Shown: one piece after another, positions 23,973 through 32,957 of the stretch | Layout: the number at the start of each line of letters is the position of its first letter | Position numbering within the stretch: position 1 is the stretch's first letter | Source: Methanobrevibacter sp. | GTDB lineage: Archaea > Methanobacteriota > Methanobacteria > Methanobacteriales > Methanobacteriaceae | Direction: 5' to 3' | Assembly (NCBI GenBank): GCA_017434525.1 | Contig: JAFRFD010000094.1 | Span: 1-51,388, forward strand | Length of the DNA: 51,388 nt | The notes under the pieces: model-generated | Told to the model about the DNA's origin: nothing | The model's input: only the letters and a program-made list of their open reading frames with translations | The model's database searches: none | Translations under genes and position numbers: made by a program

Positions 23973-25250
23973 TTATTTTTTAGCTTCAATAACGGTTTTT
24001 CCATTCATGTAAGGGACTAACACTTCAGGAACCTTAACGCTACCGTCAGGCTGTTGATAGTTTTCTAAAATACAGCACATTGTTCTCTCAGTAGCTATTG
24101 CAGTACTGTTAAGTGTGTGTAAAGTCTGAGCATCTCCAGAACCTGCTCTTCCAACACGTGTTTTTGTCTTACGTGCCTGGTAGTCTTTACAGTTTGTACA
24201 TGAAACCAATTCACGAAATGCGCCTGAACCTGGGAACCATGCTTCCAAATCGTATTTGATGGCCGCATTGTCGTTTAAAGCGGATGATACGATAGCAATG
24301 ATTTGATATGGAAGGCCTAATTTCTGATAGATTCTTTCTGTCACTTCCATCAGGTGGTCATGCTGGTTTCTTGAGTCTTCAGGAGCTGAATAGATGAACT
24401 GTTCGATTTTTTCAAACTGGTGAACCCTGAATATTCCCAAGGTATCCTTTCCGTGAGAACCGGCCTCTTTTCTAAAGCAGGTTGAAAGTGCACAGTATCT
24501 CAATGGCAATTCATCTGGAGAGATGATTTCATTTCTGTGAAGGGCTGCAAGAGTTTGCTCTGCAGTTGCAATGAGATACATGTCCTCGTTTTCCACTTTG
24601 TATAATGTTTCGTAGAATTCGCCAAGTTCTGAAGTTTCCGCTGCAACCTCACCCTTTACAAAGAAAGGAGTCTGCATTGGAATGTAACCCTCTTTTTCCA
24701 ATTCTGAAAGTGCAAATTGAATCAATGCCAAGTTTAAATGGAGGATATCTCTTTTCAGGTAGTAAAAGCGAGCACCTGCAATCTGGGCTGCGGTTTCAAG
24801 GTCTGCTCCATCAATCTTTTTAATCAAGTCAACGTGATTTAAAAGCTCAAAATCATGCTCTGGGATTTCACCGAATGTTCTAACCACAACGTTATCGTCT
24901 TCGGTGTCTGAAATAGGAACGTCCTCATCGATTATGTTTCCCACCTTGTATCTGTAGTCTTCCCTGAGCTTCAAGTATTCCTCATTTTTAGAAGTCAATT
25001 CCTTAATTTCTGCGGCCACTTCCTTGGACCTTGCAATCACTTCATCCAAATTTCCTTCTTCTTTTGCTTTTTTAAATGATTTGGACAATTTGTTTTTCTC
25101 AGATCTTAAAGAATTTAATTTTCTTTCACCTTCTCTCCATAAGGTGTCGTATTCAATTACCTTTTCAACATTTTCAGTGTCTCTAAATCTCTTCTTTTCA
25201 GAGTCTATAATGATTTCTGGATTTTCTCTGAACAATTTTATATCTAACAA
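23973..25250 (-). CDS. serS: Seryl-tRNA synthetase
   Basis: 425 aa class II synthetase that charges tRNA-Ser in the cytoplasm. It has the N-terminal coiled-coil arm (about 25-100), class II motif 2 CFRKEAGSHGKDTLGIFRVH and motif 3 NSTAIATERTMCCILENYQ. It is the common SerRS type, not the rare zinc-type of some methanogens. The start is TTG at 25250, 6 nt after AGGGGAC; no better start is available. Monocistronic, divergent from the NapH-like gene. Confidence 0.95.
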   Translation of the reverse strand: MLDIKLFRENPEIIIDSEKKRFRDTENVEKVIEYDTLWREGERKLNSLRSEKNKLSKSFKKAKEEGNLDEVIARSKEVAAEIKELTSKNEEYLKLREDYRYKVGNIIDEDVPISDTEDDNVVVRTFGEIPEHDFELLNHVDLIKKIDGADLETAAQIAGARFYYLKRDILHLNLALIQFALSELEKEGYIPMQTPFFVKGEVAAETSELGEFYETLYKVENEDMYLIATAEQTLAALHRNEIISPDELPLRYCALSTCFRKEAGSHGKDTLGIFRVHQFEKIEQFIYSAPEDSRNQHDHLMEVTERIYQKLGLPYQIIAIVSSALNDNAAIKYDLEAWFPGSGAFRELVSCTNCKDYQARKTKTRVGRAGSGDAQTLHTLNSTAIATERTMCCILENYQQPDGSVKVPEVLVPYMNGKTVIEAKK

Positions 25251-25325
25251 TATTTTGTCCCCTAAAATATTTTATACAATATTAATTTAGTTTCTTTTGT
25301 TTTTTAAAGTTAATGCTAAAATTTA

Positions 25326-26237
25326 ATGGATTTTTTAAAAATCTTTGAAATCAGAAAAAAATCAATTTTGCACTTACAATCAAATTTAATACATGTTTCC
25401 TCCAAATATAGTAATATGAATGTCAAGGCACCCCTAATCATGGAAACAATATTTGTGGCAATTGCCGTCATAGTCTACACATTGACCTCAAACACTTTTT
25501 TCATATATAATTTCTTATACATAGGAACTGCAATCTCCTTAGGGCTGCTTTTGATGGCGAAAAACAAGCCTTATGCAAGAAATGTCATAATGCTTGCTGT
25601 CGGATCATATATCCTAATCTATGTAGGCATTTTAGGCCATGAAAATATGCTGATGTCAGGTTTTTGGTATTATCTGTTTTTGGGCGTGTTTGAAGCTGCA
25701 GTAATCCATTATCTAATCGCAAAAATTGCAGGACCATTCATTTTCGGCCGTGGATGGTGCGGATATGCCTGCTGGACTGCAATGGTATTGGACTTGCTTC
25801 CATACAAGACCCCTCAAAACGAAAGAAAAAATTGGGGTTATTTCAGATATGTATTGTTTGCATTGATATTGTGCATTGTAGCAGGATTATTCATGTTTAA
25901 GGTGAATAATCTGGAGTTGGTAATGTTTTACATGTTCATTATCGGAAACGTCATATATTATGCCGTCGGTATTGTCTTAGCATTTAAACTTAAGGACAAC
26001 CGTGCATTCTGCAAATATGTCTGTCCAATAACCGTATTTTTAAAGGCCACCAGCTATTTCTCAATTATAAGAGTGAAAGTGGATAATGACAAATGCATTG
26101 AGTGCAGCAAATGCATTAAGTCATGCCCTATGGATGTGGACATGCTCGACAATTCAAGAAAAAGACTCAACGGCACTGAATGCATTCTCTGTACAGAATG
26201 CATTAAAGCGTGCAAACAGGATGCGCTAAAGCTATAA
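25326..26237 (+). CDS. NapH/CcoG-like 4Fe-4S membrane protein
   Basis: 303 aa. Several membrane helices (about 37-230) carry GRGWCGYACW (about 139) and CKYVCPITVF (about 234), the C-x3-C-P pairs typical of NapH/NosR-type electron carriers. A C-terminal domain has two 4Fe-4S motifs, CIECSKCIKSCPMD and CILCTECIKACKQD. It likely passes electrons across or within the membrane, but no partner enzyme is adjacent. ATG at 25326 lacks a ribosome site; the Met before the first helix (residue 34) is an alternative start. Confidence 0.8.
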   Translation: MDFLKIFEIRKKSILHLQSNLIHVSSKYSNMNVKAPLIMETIFVAIAVIVYTLTSNTFFIYNFLYIGTAISLGLLLMAKNKPYARNVIMLAVGSYILIYVGILGHENMLMSGFWYYLFLGVFEAAVIHYLIAKIAGPFIFGRGWCGYACWTAMVLDLLPYKTPQNERKNWGYFRYVLFALILCIVAGLFMFKVNNLELVMFYMFIIGNVIYYAVGIVLAFKLKDNRAFCKYVCPITVFLKATSYFSIIRVKVDNDKCIECSKCIKSCPMDVDMLDNSRKRLNGTECILCTECIKACKQDALKL

Positions 26238-26264
26238 TCAATATCATTAATAGAAAAATTAATT

Positions 26265-26303
26265 TAAAAAAAAAGTAATTGTTTAGGGTTCACACCGAAA
26301 CCC
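26265..26303 (-). terminator. Terminator of the HxlR gene
   Basis: GGGTT (26286-26290) pairs with AACCC (26299-26303); on the minus strand a tract of nine T follows about 10 nt later. It lies between convergent genes. Confidence 0.45.
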
Positions 26304-26307
26304 AAAT

Positions 26308-26679
26308 TTACAATAGGTTTTCCTTAAAACTTGCTTTCAATTCACCGGCAAGCTTTTCAGAGTAATTTTCACTGTCAACGGTTACCATGGCAATCTCATA
26401 TAAAACCTTGTTTAATGATTTGCCCTTTTCGGTTAATTTGTATCTTACGTTCTTCTTATCGCATTTGTCAACAATCTTATGGATCAGACCGTTATTCTCC
26501 ATGTCCTTAAGACAGTTGCTTAAAACCTTGTTTGAAAGGTCAGGCTTGTCTTCCTTGAATTCATGAAAACGGGACTTGCCGTAGAACAAATCGCGCATTA
26601 TCTGAATTACCCATTTTTTGTTAATCAATTTTACAACCAATTCTATAGGACATGATTTAACATGTTTAGTGATGTTCAT
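26308..26679 (-). CDS. HxlR-family transcriptional regulator
   Basis: 123 aa winged-helix protein. CPIELVVKLINKKWVIQIMR, the short loop YGKSRFHEFKE and LSNKVLSNCLKDMENNGLI are the HxlR (MarR-like) signature; Cys10 is in the position used for redox or electrophile sensing by some members. ATG follows AAGGAGGTAATTATC. It probably regulates its own promoter through GTAAC-N6-GTTAC at 26754-26769. The target is unknown; the divergent unit is the kinase at 27204. Confidence 0.85.
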   Translation of the reverse strand: MNITKHVKSCPIELVVKLINKKWVIQIMRDLFYGKSRFHEFKEDKPDLSNKVLSNCLKDMENNGLIHKIVDKCDKKNVRYKLTEKGKSLNKVLYEIAMVTVDSENYSEKLAGELKASFKENLL

Positions 26680-27203
26680 GATAATTACCTCCTTAAAAAT
26701 CAGTCGGCTATATTGACTTGTTTTTAAAGTATATAAACCTTTTGGTTTTTGAGGTAACTGAACGGTTACAAAAAGCTTTTATATACAATTTGCCTAAGTC
26801 TGTATTGAAAGTTACATCATTGTTTCTTTCAAAACCTAAAAGATAGCAAAAAACACTGGAATAGACGATTGGAATGAAGATTGAAACTTTTCCCTCAAAA
26901 TTGCACACAAAACATTGAAAAACTCATAATCCCCAAATGAGTATCTCAAGCAATCGTTACATCGAACCCATATTTAATCCCATTAGAGTTTCATTGGATT
27001 TCCAAAAACGGAATTTTTTGAGACGGCATTGCGCCGTCACCATCCTCCGAATCTATCAAATCCAAAATTCCCACAAAAAACATGGTTAAAATCAAAAAAT
27101 TCCCGCTATCTCTTTTTTTTTGAAAATGATTAATAACAATCGTTATATTTATATATAAAAAAAATATATAAAAAATTAGTTACATACAGTAATTAATCAA
27201 AAA
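26680..27203. other. 524-bp regulatory intergenic region
   Basis: Holds the hxlR promoter (TATA boxes near 26731 and 26780) and the promoter of the kinase gene (TATATTTATATATA near 27145-27160). GACGGC/GCCGTC (about 27023-27039) is a short GC hairpin. A 66-codon frame at 26708-26908 overlaps the hxlR promoter and has no coding support. Confidence 0.55.
26754..26769 (-). promoter_or_regulatory. Inverted repeat near the hxlR promoter
   Basis: GTAAC-N6-GTTAC lies directly downstream of the TATA box at about 26778-26787 (minus strand), where a repressor could block RNA polymerase. Confidence 0.4.
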
Positions 27204-28067
27204 ATGGATTGTAAAAAAATGAGCGAGACAATAAAAATTTTGACTATTCAAGACATTTCATGTTACGGCCAGTGTTCCATAACAGTTGCACTGCCCATGA
27301 TTTCCGCTTTTGGAATTGAAACGGCAGTATTGCCGTCAGCTATCCTCTCCACACACACTTCAGGATTTTCCGGATATACTGTTAGGGACCTGACAGAAGA
27401 CCTTCCGGCAATAAGAAAACATTGGGAAAAGGAAGGAATATATTTCGATGCCATATACACAGGATTCATAGGTTCAATAGAACAATTTGACTACATAAAA
27501 GACATTATTGATTCAAGACTAAAACCTGACGGAAAGGTTTTTGTTGATCCGGCCATGGCGGACAACGGCGAATTCTACAATGGATTTGACCAGGATTTTG
27601 CAGACAAGATGGGTGAACTCTGTAAAATAGGAGATTATGTCCTTCCAAACACAACAGAAGCTTGCTATTTATTGCACAAGCCTTGGAAAGAGGAATTCAC
27701 AAAAGAAGAAATGCTTGAAATGGCAAACGAACTTTCAGAGTTTACAAAAAAACATGTCATTCTTAAAGGTGACACCCATAACGAAGGCAAATTAGGAATG
27801 ATTGTTCTGGATAAAAACGAACCTTCCAATGCAGAATTCGTATACAACGATAGGATTAACAAGATGTCCCATGGAACCGGTGACGTTTTCGCATCATCAT
27901 TCGTAGGGGCAACCCTGGTTGGAAAATCCCCTTCAAGCGCTGCAAAGGTAGCCGGAGAGCTTACAAAAAAGGCATTGGAAGAGACAATCGACGATCCAAC
28001 CCACAACTATGGGGTCAAATTCGAAAGGGTAATCCCTTCAATACCTGAACTGCTAAAAAAATATTAA
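27204..28067 (+). CDS. pdxY: Pyridoxal/pyridoxamine kinase (PdxY-like)
   Basis: 287 aa ribokinase-fold kinase that phosphorylates vitamin B6 vitamers. Family marks are LTIQDISCYGQCSI near the N terminus, PSAILSTHTSGFSGYT, YTGFIGS, DPAMADNGEFY and the anion hole SHGTGDVFASSFVGA. Starts at 27204 and 27219 are both possible; neither has a ribosome site. The related ThiD acts on hydroxymethylpyrimidine, and a CytX-like permease lies 1.3 kb away, so a second role is possible. Confidence 0.85.
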   Translation: MDCKKMSETIKILTIQDISCYGQCSITVALPMISAFGIETAVLPSAILSTHTSGFSGYTVRDLTEDLPAIRKHWEKEGIYFDAIYTGFIGSIEQFDYIKDIIDSRLKPDGKVFVDPAMADNGEFYNGFDQDFADKMGELCKIGDYVLPNTTEACYLLHKPWKEEFTKEEMLEMANELSEFTKKHVILKGDTHNEGKLGMIVLDKNEPSNAEFVYNDRINKMSHGTGDVFASSFVGATLVGKSPSSAAKVAGELTKKALEETIDDPTHNYGVKFERVIPSIPELLKKY

Positions 28068-28075
28068 TGGGAAAT

Positions 28076-28426
28076 CTACAACAGTTTTTCTTCCCATTCC
28101 TTAATTTTAAAACCAACCAAAACAACATCATCATCCACTAGAATAGGCCTTTTGACAAGCATGCCGTCTGTGGCCAGCAGGTCCAGCTGCTCGTCTTCAG
28201 ACATTTCAGACAACTTGTCCTTTAATTTCAATTCACGGTATTTCATGCCGCTTGTGTTGAAAAATCTTTTAAGAGGCAAATCGGATATTTCCCACCATTT
28301 GCGCAATTCATCGGCAGTGGGATTGTCCTCAATTATGTGTCTTGATTCATATTCAATATTGTGTTCGTCCAACCAATTTTTAGCTTTTCTGCATGTGGAA
28401 CATTTAGGATAATTAACAAATAACAT
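28076..28426 (-). CDS. ArsC/Spx-family thioredoxin-fold protein
   Basis: 116 aa. NYPKCSTCRKAKNWLDEHNI (C-x-x-C at residues 9-12) starts the ArsC fold, and RPILVDDDVVLVGFK holds the conserved Arg. This is the Spx/MgsR-like branch of the arsenate reductase family rather than a proven arsenate reductase. It converges with the kinase gene. Confidence 0.8.
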   Translation of the reverse strand: MLFVNYPKCSTCRKAKNWLDEHNIEYESRHIIEDNPTADELRKWWEISDLPLKRFFNTSGMKYRELKLKDKLSEMSEDEQLDLLATDGMLVKRPILVDDDVVLVGFKIKEWEEKLL

Positions 28427-28470
28427 AATATTAACTTTCTTGTCAAATTAGATATTTTTTGCCATTGCCC

Positions 28471-29115
28471 TCAAATTATCTCAAGAAGCTCACAGGCATC
28501 ATCAACGGTTTTCAAAGGATATTCGCTTTCAAATGCATCCCTTCTGCCGTAACCCCAACTGACAAGCACGCAATCGATTCCGGCATTTTGGGCCGTTTTG
28601 ATGTCAGTCATGGAATCCCCGACATATATTGCATCGTCGCCTGCAATACCAAGCTCATCCAATATTCTTTCAACGGCGCAGGGACTTGGCTTTGAGGGAT
28701 ATGAATCATTGTGCCCCTCAACGGCCACAAACTCAATGTCTGCAAAGAACTTATCCAGATAATGATTAAGGGAATCGTTTTTCCTGTTTGAATTGACGGC
28801 AAGAAACAGGCCCCTGTCCTGCAGTGCCCTTAGAATTTCATGGGTGTTGGGAAACGGAAGTGTGTTGTCCTTTGGTGAGGCCGAATATAATTTTCCATAG
28901 GCATCCTTTACTAGCTCTATGTTTTCTGGAGTATTTTCATCATTCAATATTAATGACACTATTTCGTCAATATTTCCGCCCAACCTGTCAAGATATTCCT
29001 CATGAGTCAATGTTGGAAAACCAAGACTTTCAAGGGTTTGATTAAAGCAGATTTCAACATCCCATACGGAATCGACCAGGGTTCCGTCAAAATCAAAAAT
29101 TGCAAGTCTTTTCAT
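28471..29115 (-). CDS. HAD hydrolase, phosphoglycolate phosphatase-like
   Basis: 214 aa. FDFDGTLVDS (nucleophile Asp), VNSNRK (motif II), KPSPCAVERIL (motif III Lys) and YVGDSMTDIKTAQNAG (motif IV) place it in the Gph/PGPase group of HAD phosphatases with an alpha-helical cap. Substrate likely a small phosphate ester. The frame opens at 29136, but the TATA box GGTTATAAATAC places the transcript start next to ATG 29115, giving MKRLAIFDFDG, the usual N terminus. Confidence 0.85.
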   Translation of the reverse strand: MKRLAIFDFDGTLVDSVWDVEICFNQTLESLGFPTLTHEEYLDRLGGNIDEIVSLILNDENTPENIELVKDAYGKLYSASPKDNTLPFPNTHEILRALQDRGLFLAVNSNRKNDSLNHYLDKFFADIEFVAVEGHNDSYPSKPSPCAVERILDELGIAGDDAIYVGDSMTDIKTAQNAGIDCVLVSWGYGRRDAFESEYPLKTVDDACELLEII

Positions 29116-29288
29116 ACTTTCATATTTGTATCCCATTAGTATTTATAACCTCAAATTAAAAAGGAACCAGAATAATTTTCAACCTAAAGACAACTAGACT
29201 CCCATTATCCAATTGTACATATTTCAACCTCAAAATTTAATGAAACCATATATTTTTTAATATCAAATTATATAAATATATAAACAGC

Positions 29289-29314
29289 AATGGGAAATTT
29301 TAAAATACCCCATT
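29289..29314 (+). promoter_or_regulatory. Inverted repeat at the start of the CytX-like transcript
   Basis: AATGGG (29289-29294) and CCCATT (29309-29314) are inverted arms 14 nt apart, spanning the expected transcription start about 25 nt after the TATA box (TTATATAAATATA, 29265-29278). It could be an operator or a 5' hairpin. Confidence 0.35.
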
Positions 29315-29355
29315 CACTGATTCTAAAACATTGAAATTTAACGGAATGACAAGCT

Positions 29356-30558
29356 ATGGAAAATCGTACAGGAATTTTGACAAATGCGGCAATATGGTTC
29401 GGGGTCGCTATTTCAGTCTCTGAAATCGAAGCGGGAATACAAATCGGAACGGCATCTGCAATAAACTCCCTGTGGTTTCCATTGGTACTTGGACATGTTT
29501 TAGGTGGAATACTTCTCTTTTTCGTTGGCCTTATCGGAGCCAGAGTTCAGATGAATGCAATGCAGACAACAAAATCAACCTTCGGAAACTACGGATCCAA
29601 GTTTTTTGCAACACTGAATGACATGCAGCTGATTGCATGGATAGCCGTTCTGAATGCACAGGGTGCAACCGCGCTGATAGGTTTGAACCTGCCAATCTCC
29701 TTTGCTGTGACCTGCATAATCCTTGCGACACTGATAGCCATATGGGTTTACATAGGCCTTCAAAGGACATCAAAATTCACAACCGCAGTAATGGTGGTCC
29801 TTACGATGCTTCTTGTAGTCCTATCCGCAAAGCTATTCCTAATAGATCCAACAAGCGCTCTGCAGAATGCCAGTTCGACTGCCGGACTTGCCAACTCCCT
29901 CAGCTTTTGGAATATCTTTGAAATTTCAATTGCAATGCCTATCTCATGGCTGCCAGTAATTTCAGACTACACCAAAGACGCAAAAGACCCTGTTAAGGCC
30001 ACAGCGGTTTCCGCAATAGCATACACAATTGCAAGCCTTTGGATGTACTTTATAGGAATTGAGGTTGCAGGCATAGGAGCAAGCAACATTGCACAGGCCA
30101 TTCTCATAGCGGGCCTTGGAGTTCCTGGAGTCATAATAATGGTGCTTTCAACAATAACAACCAATTTCCTTGCAGCCAATTCCGCCGGGGAATCCGCAAA
30201 GGCAATCTATAGCAGGCTCAATCCGAAAAGGGTGGGAGTTATTGTCAGTGCCATGAGCGCAATAATCGCAATTTCCGGAATAATGAATCATTACATTGGA
30301 TTTCTGTATCTGATATCCTCAGTATTTGCTCCAATGGCAGCGGTCCTATTGGTTTCATTCTATTTTGATGAAAAACAAGATGATACAAGAACCTGGCAAT
30401 GGAATATGATTGCATGGGTTATAGGATTTGTAGTCTATCAGGTTGCAAGCATGTTTGACTCAATAATTCTCGGGCCGACACTTTTGGCAATCATCGTATC
30501 CGCATCACTTGCATACATAAGAGTCCTAATGAAACAGCACAGAACAGATATCGCTTAA
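29356..30558 (+). CDS. NCS1-family permease, CytX-like
   Basis: 400 aa with about 12 membrane helices. The start region GILTNAAIWFGVAISVSEIEAG and the long QGATALIGLNLPISFAVT segment resemble the CytX branch of the cytosine permease family, which is thought to import hydroxymethylpyrimidine for thiamine synthesis. No thiamine riboswitch fits in the short leader. Cytosine is the other possible substrate. It converges with the MFS gene, stops overlapping by 4 nt. Confidence 0.75.
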   Translation: MENRTGILTNAAIWFGVAISVSEIEAGIQIGTASAINSLWFPLVLGHVLGGILLFFVGLIGARVQMNAMQTTKSTFGNYGSKFFATLNDMQLIAWIAVLNAQGATALIGLNLPISFAVTCIILATLIAIWVYIGLQRTSKFTTAVMVVLTMLLVVLSAKLFLIDPTSALQNASSTAGLANSLSFWNIFEISIAMPISWLPVISDYTKDAKDPVKATAVSAIAYTIASLWMYFIGIEVAGIGASNIAQAILIAGLGVPGVIIMVLSTITTNFLAANSAGESAKAIYSRLNPKRVGVIVSAMSAIIAISGIMNHYIGFLYLISSVFAPMAAVLLVSFYFDEKQDDTRTWQWNMIAWVIGFVVYQVASMFDSIILGPTLLAIIVSASLAYIRVLMKQHRTDIA

Positions 30559-31733
30559 TTTTTAAGGGTGTAGATGCAGATCGGCAATGCAAGAATCGTG
30601 ATGATTGAAGATATCAGGTATACAGGCGCATATCCGTTTGCCGCAAAAAGCCCCAAAAGTGCAGGTCCAAAACCCATAGTGCCATCACAAAATATATAAA
30701 ATGTCGATACAGCATAGGAACGGCGGTGCTCGGAAGCGTTTCTTGTAACGATTGTTGTGCAGGCGGAATTGAGCGTTCCAAAACCCAATGCTGCACATAC
30801 GGCACAAACGAGAACTGTCAATGTTGACGGATAGAGGGCTATTAAAAAAAGTCCAAGAGCCTGTGCAACGATTCCAACGACACAAATTATCAAATCACCA
30901 TCATTGTCCTGAATCTTTCCGGCAATCGGCCTTGACAATACCAAAACGATTGAATATACAATGAAAAACCATGAAAATGCAGCGGTCAAATCAACCTCGG
31001 CTGCGTAAAGCCTGTAAAATGACAATATTGAAACATATCCTAGGCTTGTAAGGGCCGTAAAAAAGGATACGGGAATGGCCTTGATTTCAAAAATCTTTTC
31101 AATTCCAGAATATTCATTTTGCCTGTCCTTAACCAAATCAGGGTTGTTTCCAGGGTCATGTTCGCTTACATCAACAAAATAAATGAAAATCAATGCAAGG
31201 CCTGAAAATATGCTTGCGGCCAAAAAGCATCCGTAGGGACCGACGGAGTCATATAGAAATCCGCTGATGTAAGGGCCGAATCCTACAGCAATTGTGGTTC
31301 CAAGCATGAAATAGCCGAACGCCTCTCCGAAACGTTTTTTGGGAAGCACGTCCGAAGCTATCGTAACGATAGCATTTGCGGTTGCCCCAAAACCGATACC
31401 ATGGATGAAGCGAACGATTAAAAGTAAAGTGACATCATTTACAACGAAATACAACAGGCATGAAAGGAAATGGATGCTCATGAAAATCAAAGCTATCTTC
31501 TTCCATCCAACCTTTTCAAGAGCGTTTCCGGAATAAATCCTAGAGCAAAGCCCACCAAAAATGTATAAGCCAGAAACAAGTCCCGCAATGGTGGCTGATG
31601 ATCCAAGAGATGTGGCGTATTCCGTTACGGTTGACATCAAGGCATACATTACGAGGGCTGAAAAGAGCAGGGCTCCAAACACCAAAAAGAAGTCCTTTGT
31701 AAAAATCCTATCATCGTCAACTGTTGTGTTCAT
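30555..31733 (-). CDS. Major facilitator superfamily transporter
   Basis: 392 aa, 12 helices, with the MFS motif-A-like sequence GGLCSRIYSGNALEKVGWKK after helix 2 and a GFGATANAIVTIASDVLPKKRFGEA segment typical of drug/proton antiporters. Substrate unknown. ATG at 31733 lacks a ribosome site and may be leaderless. Central loop is hydrophilic (SEHDPGNNPDLVKDRQNEYSG region). Confidence 0.85.
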   Translation of the reverse strand: MNTTVDDDRIFTKDFFLVFGALLFSALVMYALMSTVTEYATSLGSSATIAGLVSGLYIFGGLCSRIYSGNALEKVGWKKIALIFMSIHFLSCLLYFVVNDVTLLLIVRFIHGIGFGATANAIVTIASDVLPKKRFGEAFGYFMLGTTIAVGFGPYISGFLYDSVGPYGCFLAASIFSGLALIFIYFVDVSEHDPGNNPDLVKDRQNEYSGIEKIFEIKAIPVSFFTALTSLGYVSILSFYRLYAAEVDLTAAFSWFFIVYSIVLVLSRPIAGKIQDNDGDLIICVVGIVAQALGLFLIALYPSTLTVLVCAVCAALGFGTLNSACTTIVTRNASEHRRSYAVSTFYIFCDGTMGFGPALLGLFAANGYAPVYLISSIITILALPICIYTLKN

Positions 31734-31789
31734 AATTAAAAATAGTTAAATGAAATTTAAAACATTTTCGTATGAGTGAAATTCAAATT

Positions 31790-32605
31790 TCACCAGTCAT
31801 TCAATTCATGAAATGTCATGTTGGCATTGAGAGGAGTTAAGCTAGGCCTTTTTTCAACCAGCAATGCATGTCCGTCACTGCCTTCGGGATAATCCTTAAC
31901 CAAATCGGATACAATCATGATCAAATCATCACCATTCTGATTTTCATCCAAAGGATAGTTAAATATATCTCCTTTTTCCTCATTTGTGTTGTCTATGACC
32001 TGCTTGTCAAGCATTTTATGTGCCAGTTTGGTAATCTTGACATCTTCAGAGTCATAATTTGACGGCACATTCAGGTTGAACAGGTCAACACCATCGGGAA
32101 ATCCCTCATCAATGATCTTTAAAACAAGGTCATGGAGAACCTTCTTTGTCAATGTGAAATCATAGTCAACATACCATTCCCCATTCTCATCTTGCTTGAA
32201 TGATGTTTTAGGGTCCATGAATAGAGAAACGGCAATTGCAGGAATGCCCAGGCTGACCGCTTCAAGAGCTGCGCAGACGGTACCTGAAGAAGTGATGTCG
32301 CAACTTATATTGACTCCCTGGTTTATCCCACATATGATCAAATCGGGTCTTTCATCCATAACATAATCTGTTCCAACGACAACACAATCTGCAGGGCTTC
32401 CTGAAACGGAATATGCTGGACTTCCATCATCAAGCCTGCATGATTTAAGTTCCAAATGTTTAAACAATGTTAGTCTGCGACCGACACTGCTGTTATTTTT
32501 GTCTGGAGCCACAACAGTAACGTTGGCTATATCTTCAACCGCCTGCTTTGCAGCCAATATTCCCGGTGCGAAAACACCGTCGTCGTTAGAAATTAGAATG
32601 TTCAT
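31790..32605 (-). CDS. surE: 5'/3'-nucleotidase SurE
   Basis: 271 aa. MNILISNDDGVFAPGI carries the paired Asp metal ligands; SGSPADCV, GINQGVNIS (Asn ligand) and SSGTVCAALEA are SurE signatures. It removes phosphate from nucleoside monophosphates, with a metal cofactor. ATG at 32605 is preferred over the in-frame TTG at 32614 because it begins the conserved strand. Monocistronic. Confidence 0.93.
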   Translation of the reverse strand: MNILISNDDGVFAPGILAAKQAVEDIANVTVVAPDKNNSSVGRRLTLFKHLELKSCRLDDGSPAYSVSGSPADCVVVGTDYVMDERPDLIICGINQGVNISCDITSSGTVCAALEAVSLGIPAIAVSLFMDPKTSFKQDENGEWYVDYDFTLTKKVLHDLVLKIIDEGFPDGVDLFNLNVPSNYDSEDVKITKLAHKMLDKQVIDNTNEEKGDIFNYPLDENQNGDDLIMIVSDLVKDYPEGSDGHALLVEKRPSLTPLNANMTFHELNDW

Positions 32606-32957
32606 GTGATTCAAAACCTAAAATGCTTTTGTTAATATTATATAATTAATATTTTAAATATTAATCGAACTAAACTGAATGATGCATCTTTGCTGTTAAT
32701 TTCTTCAAGAAGTTCTTGTCACACCTATTTAATATTTCATTGTTTTGAATATTATTTAACTAATATTCCGTAGAAACTAACTGGCACTCTTTAAATCTTA
32801 TTTTTTCCAATAATTCCTTTTAAAAATTATTTTTTTATGATTTTACAATGCAAGTGAGCACTTACATTCGAAAAACTTTATATATGGCCTTATTCATATA
32901 ATTAGTTGTGCAAGAGAGCCCAGTTCTCTTAAAACAAATATGATTACGGTGATTATT
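32606..32957. other. 352-bp intergenic region with repeat copy A and a promoter
   Basis: Contains repeat copy A (32742-32777) and the promoter of the surface-protein gene: TATA box CTTTATATATGG (about 32877-32888). AAGTGAGCACTT (about 32850) and AAGAGAGCCCAGTTCTCTT (about 32911) are short inverted repeats either side of the box; the second would lie at the 5' end of the transcript. Confidence 0.5.
32742..32777 (-). repeat. Hairpin repeat copy A (degenerate)
   Basis: 36 nt, same direction as copies B-D but with substitutions and a 1-nt deletion in the loop. It keeps the stem GAATATTA ... TAATATTC and the end GTAGAAAC. It is the copy farthest from cas1. Confidence 0.85.

Noticed and set aside
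26708..26908. 66-codon frame on the minus strand in the hxlR promoter
   Set aside because: It covers the TATA boxes and the GTAAC inverted repeat, has no ribosome site and no recognisable protein features.
27023..27039. GC-rich hairpin GACGGC/GCCGTC as a terminator
   Set aside because: It lies far from any stop codon and has no T-run on either strand.
29116..29355. Thiamine riboswitch before the CytX-like gene
   Set aside because: The leader after the TATA box is only about 55 nt, too short for the THI element, and none of its conserved blocks is present.
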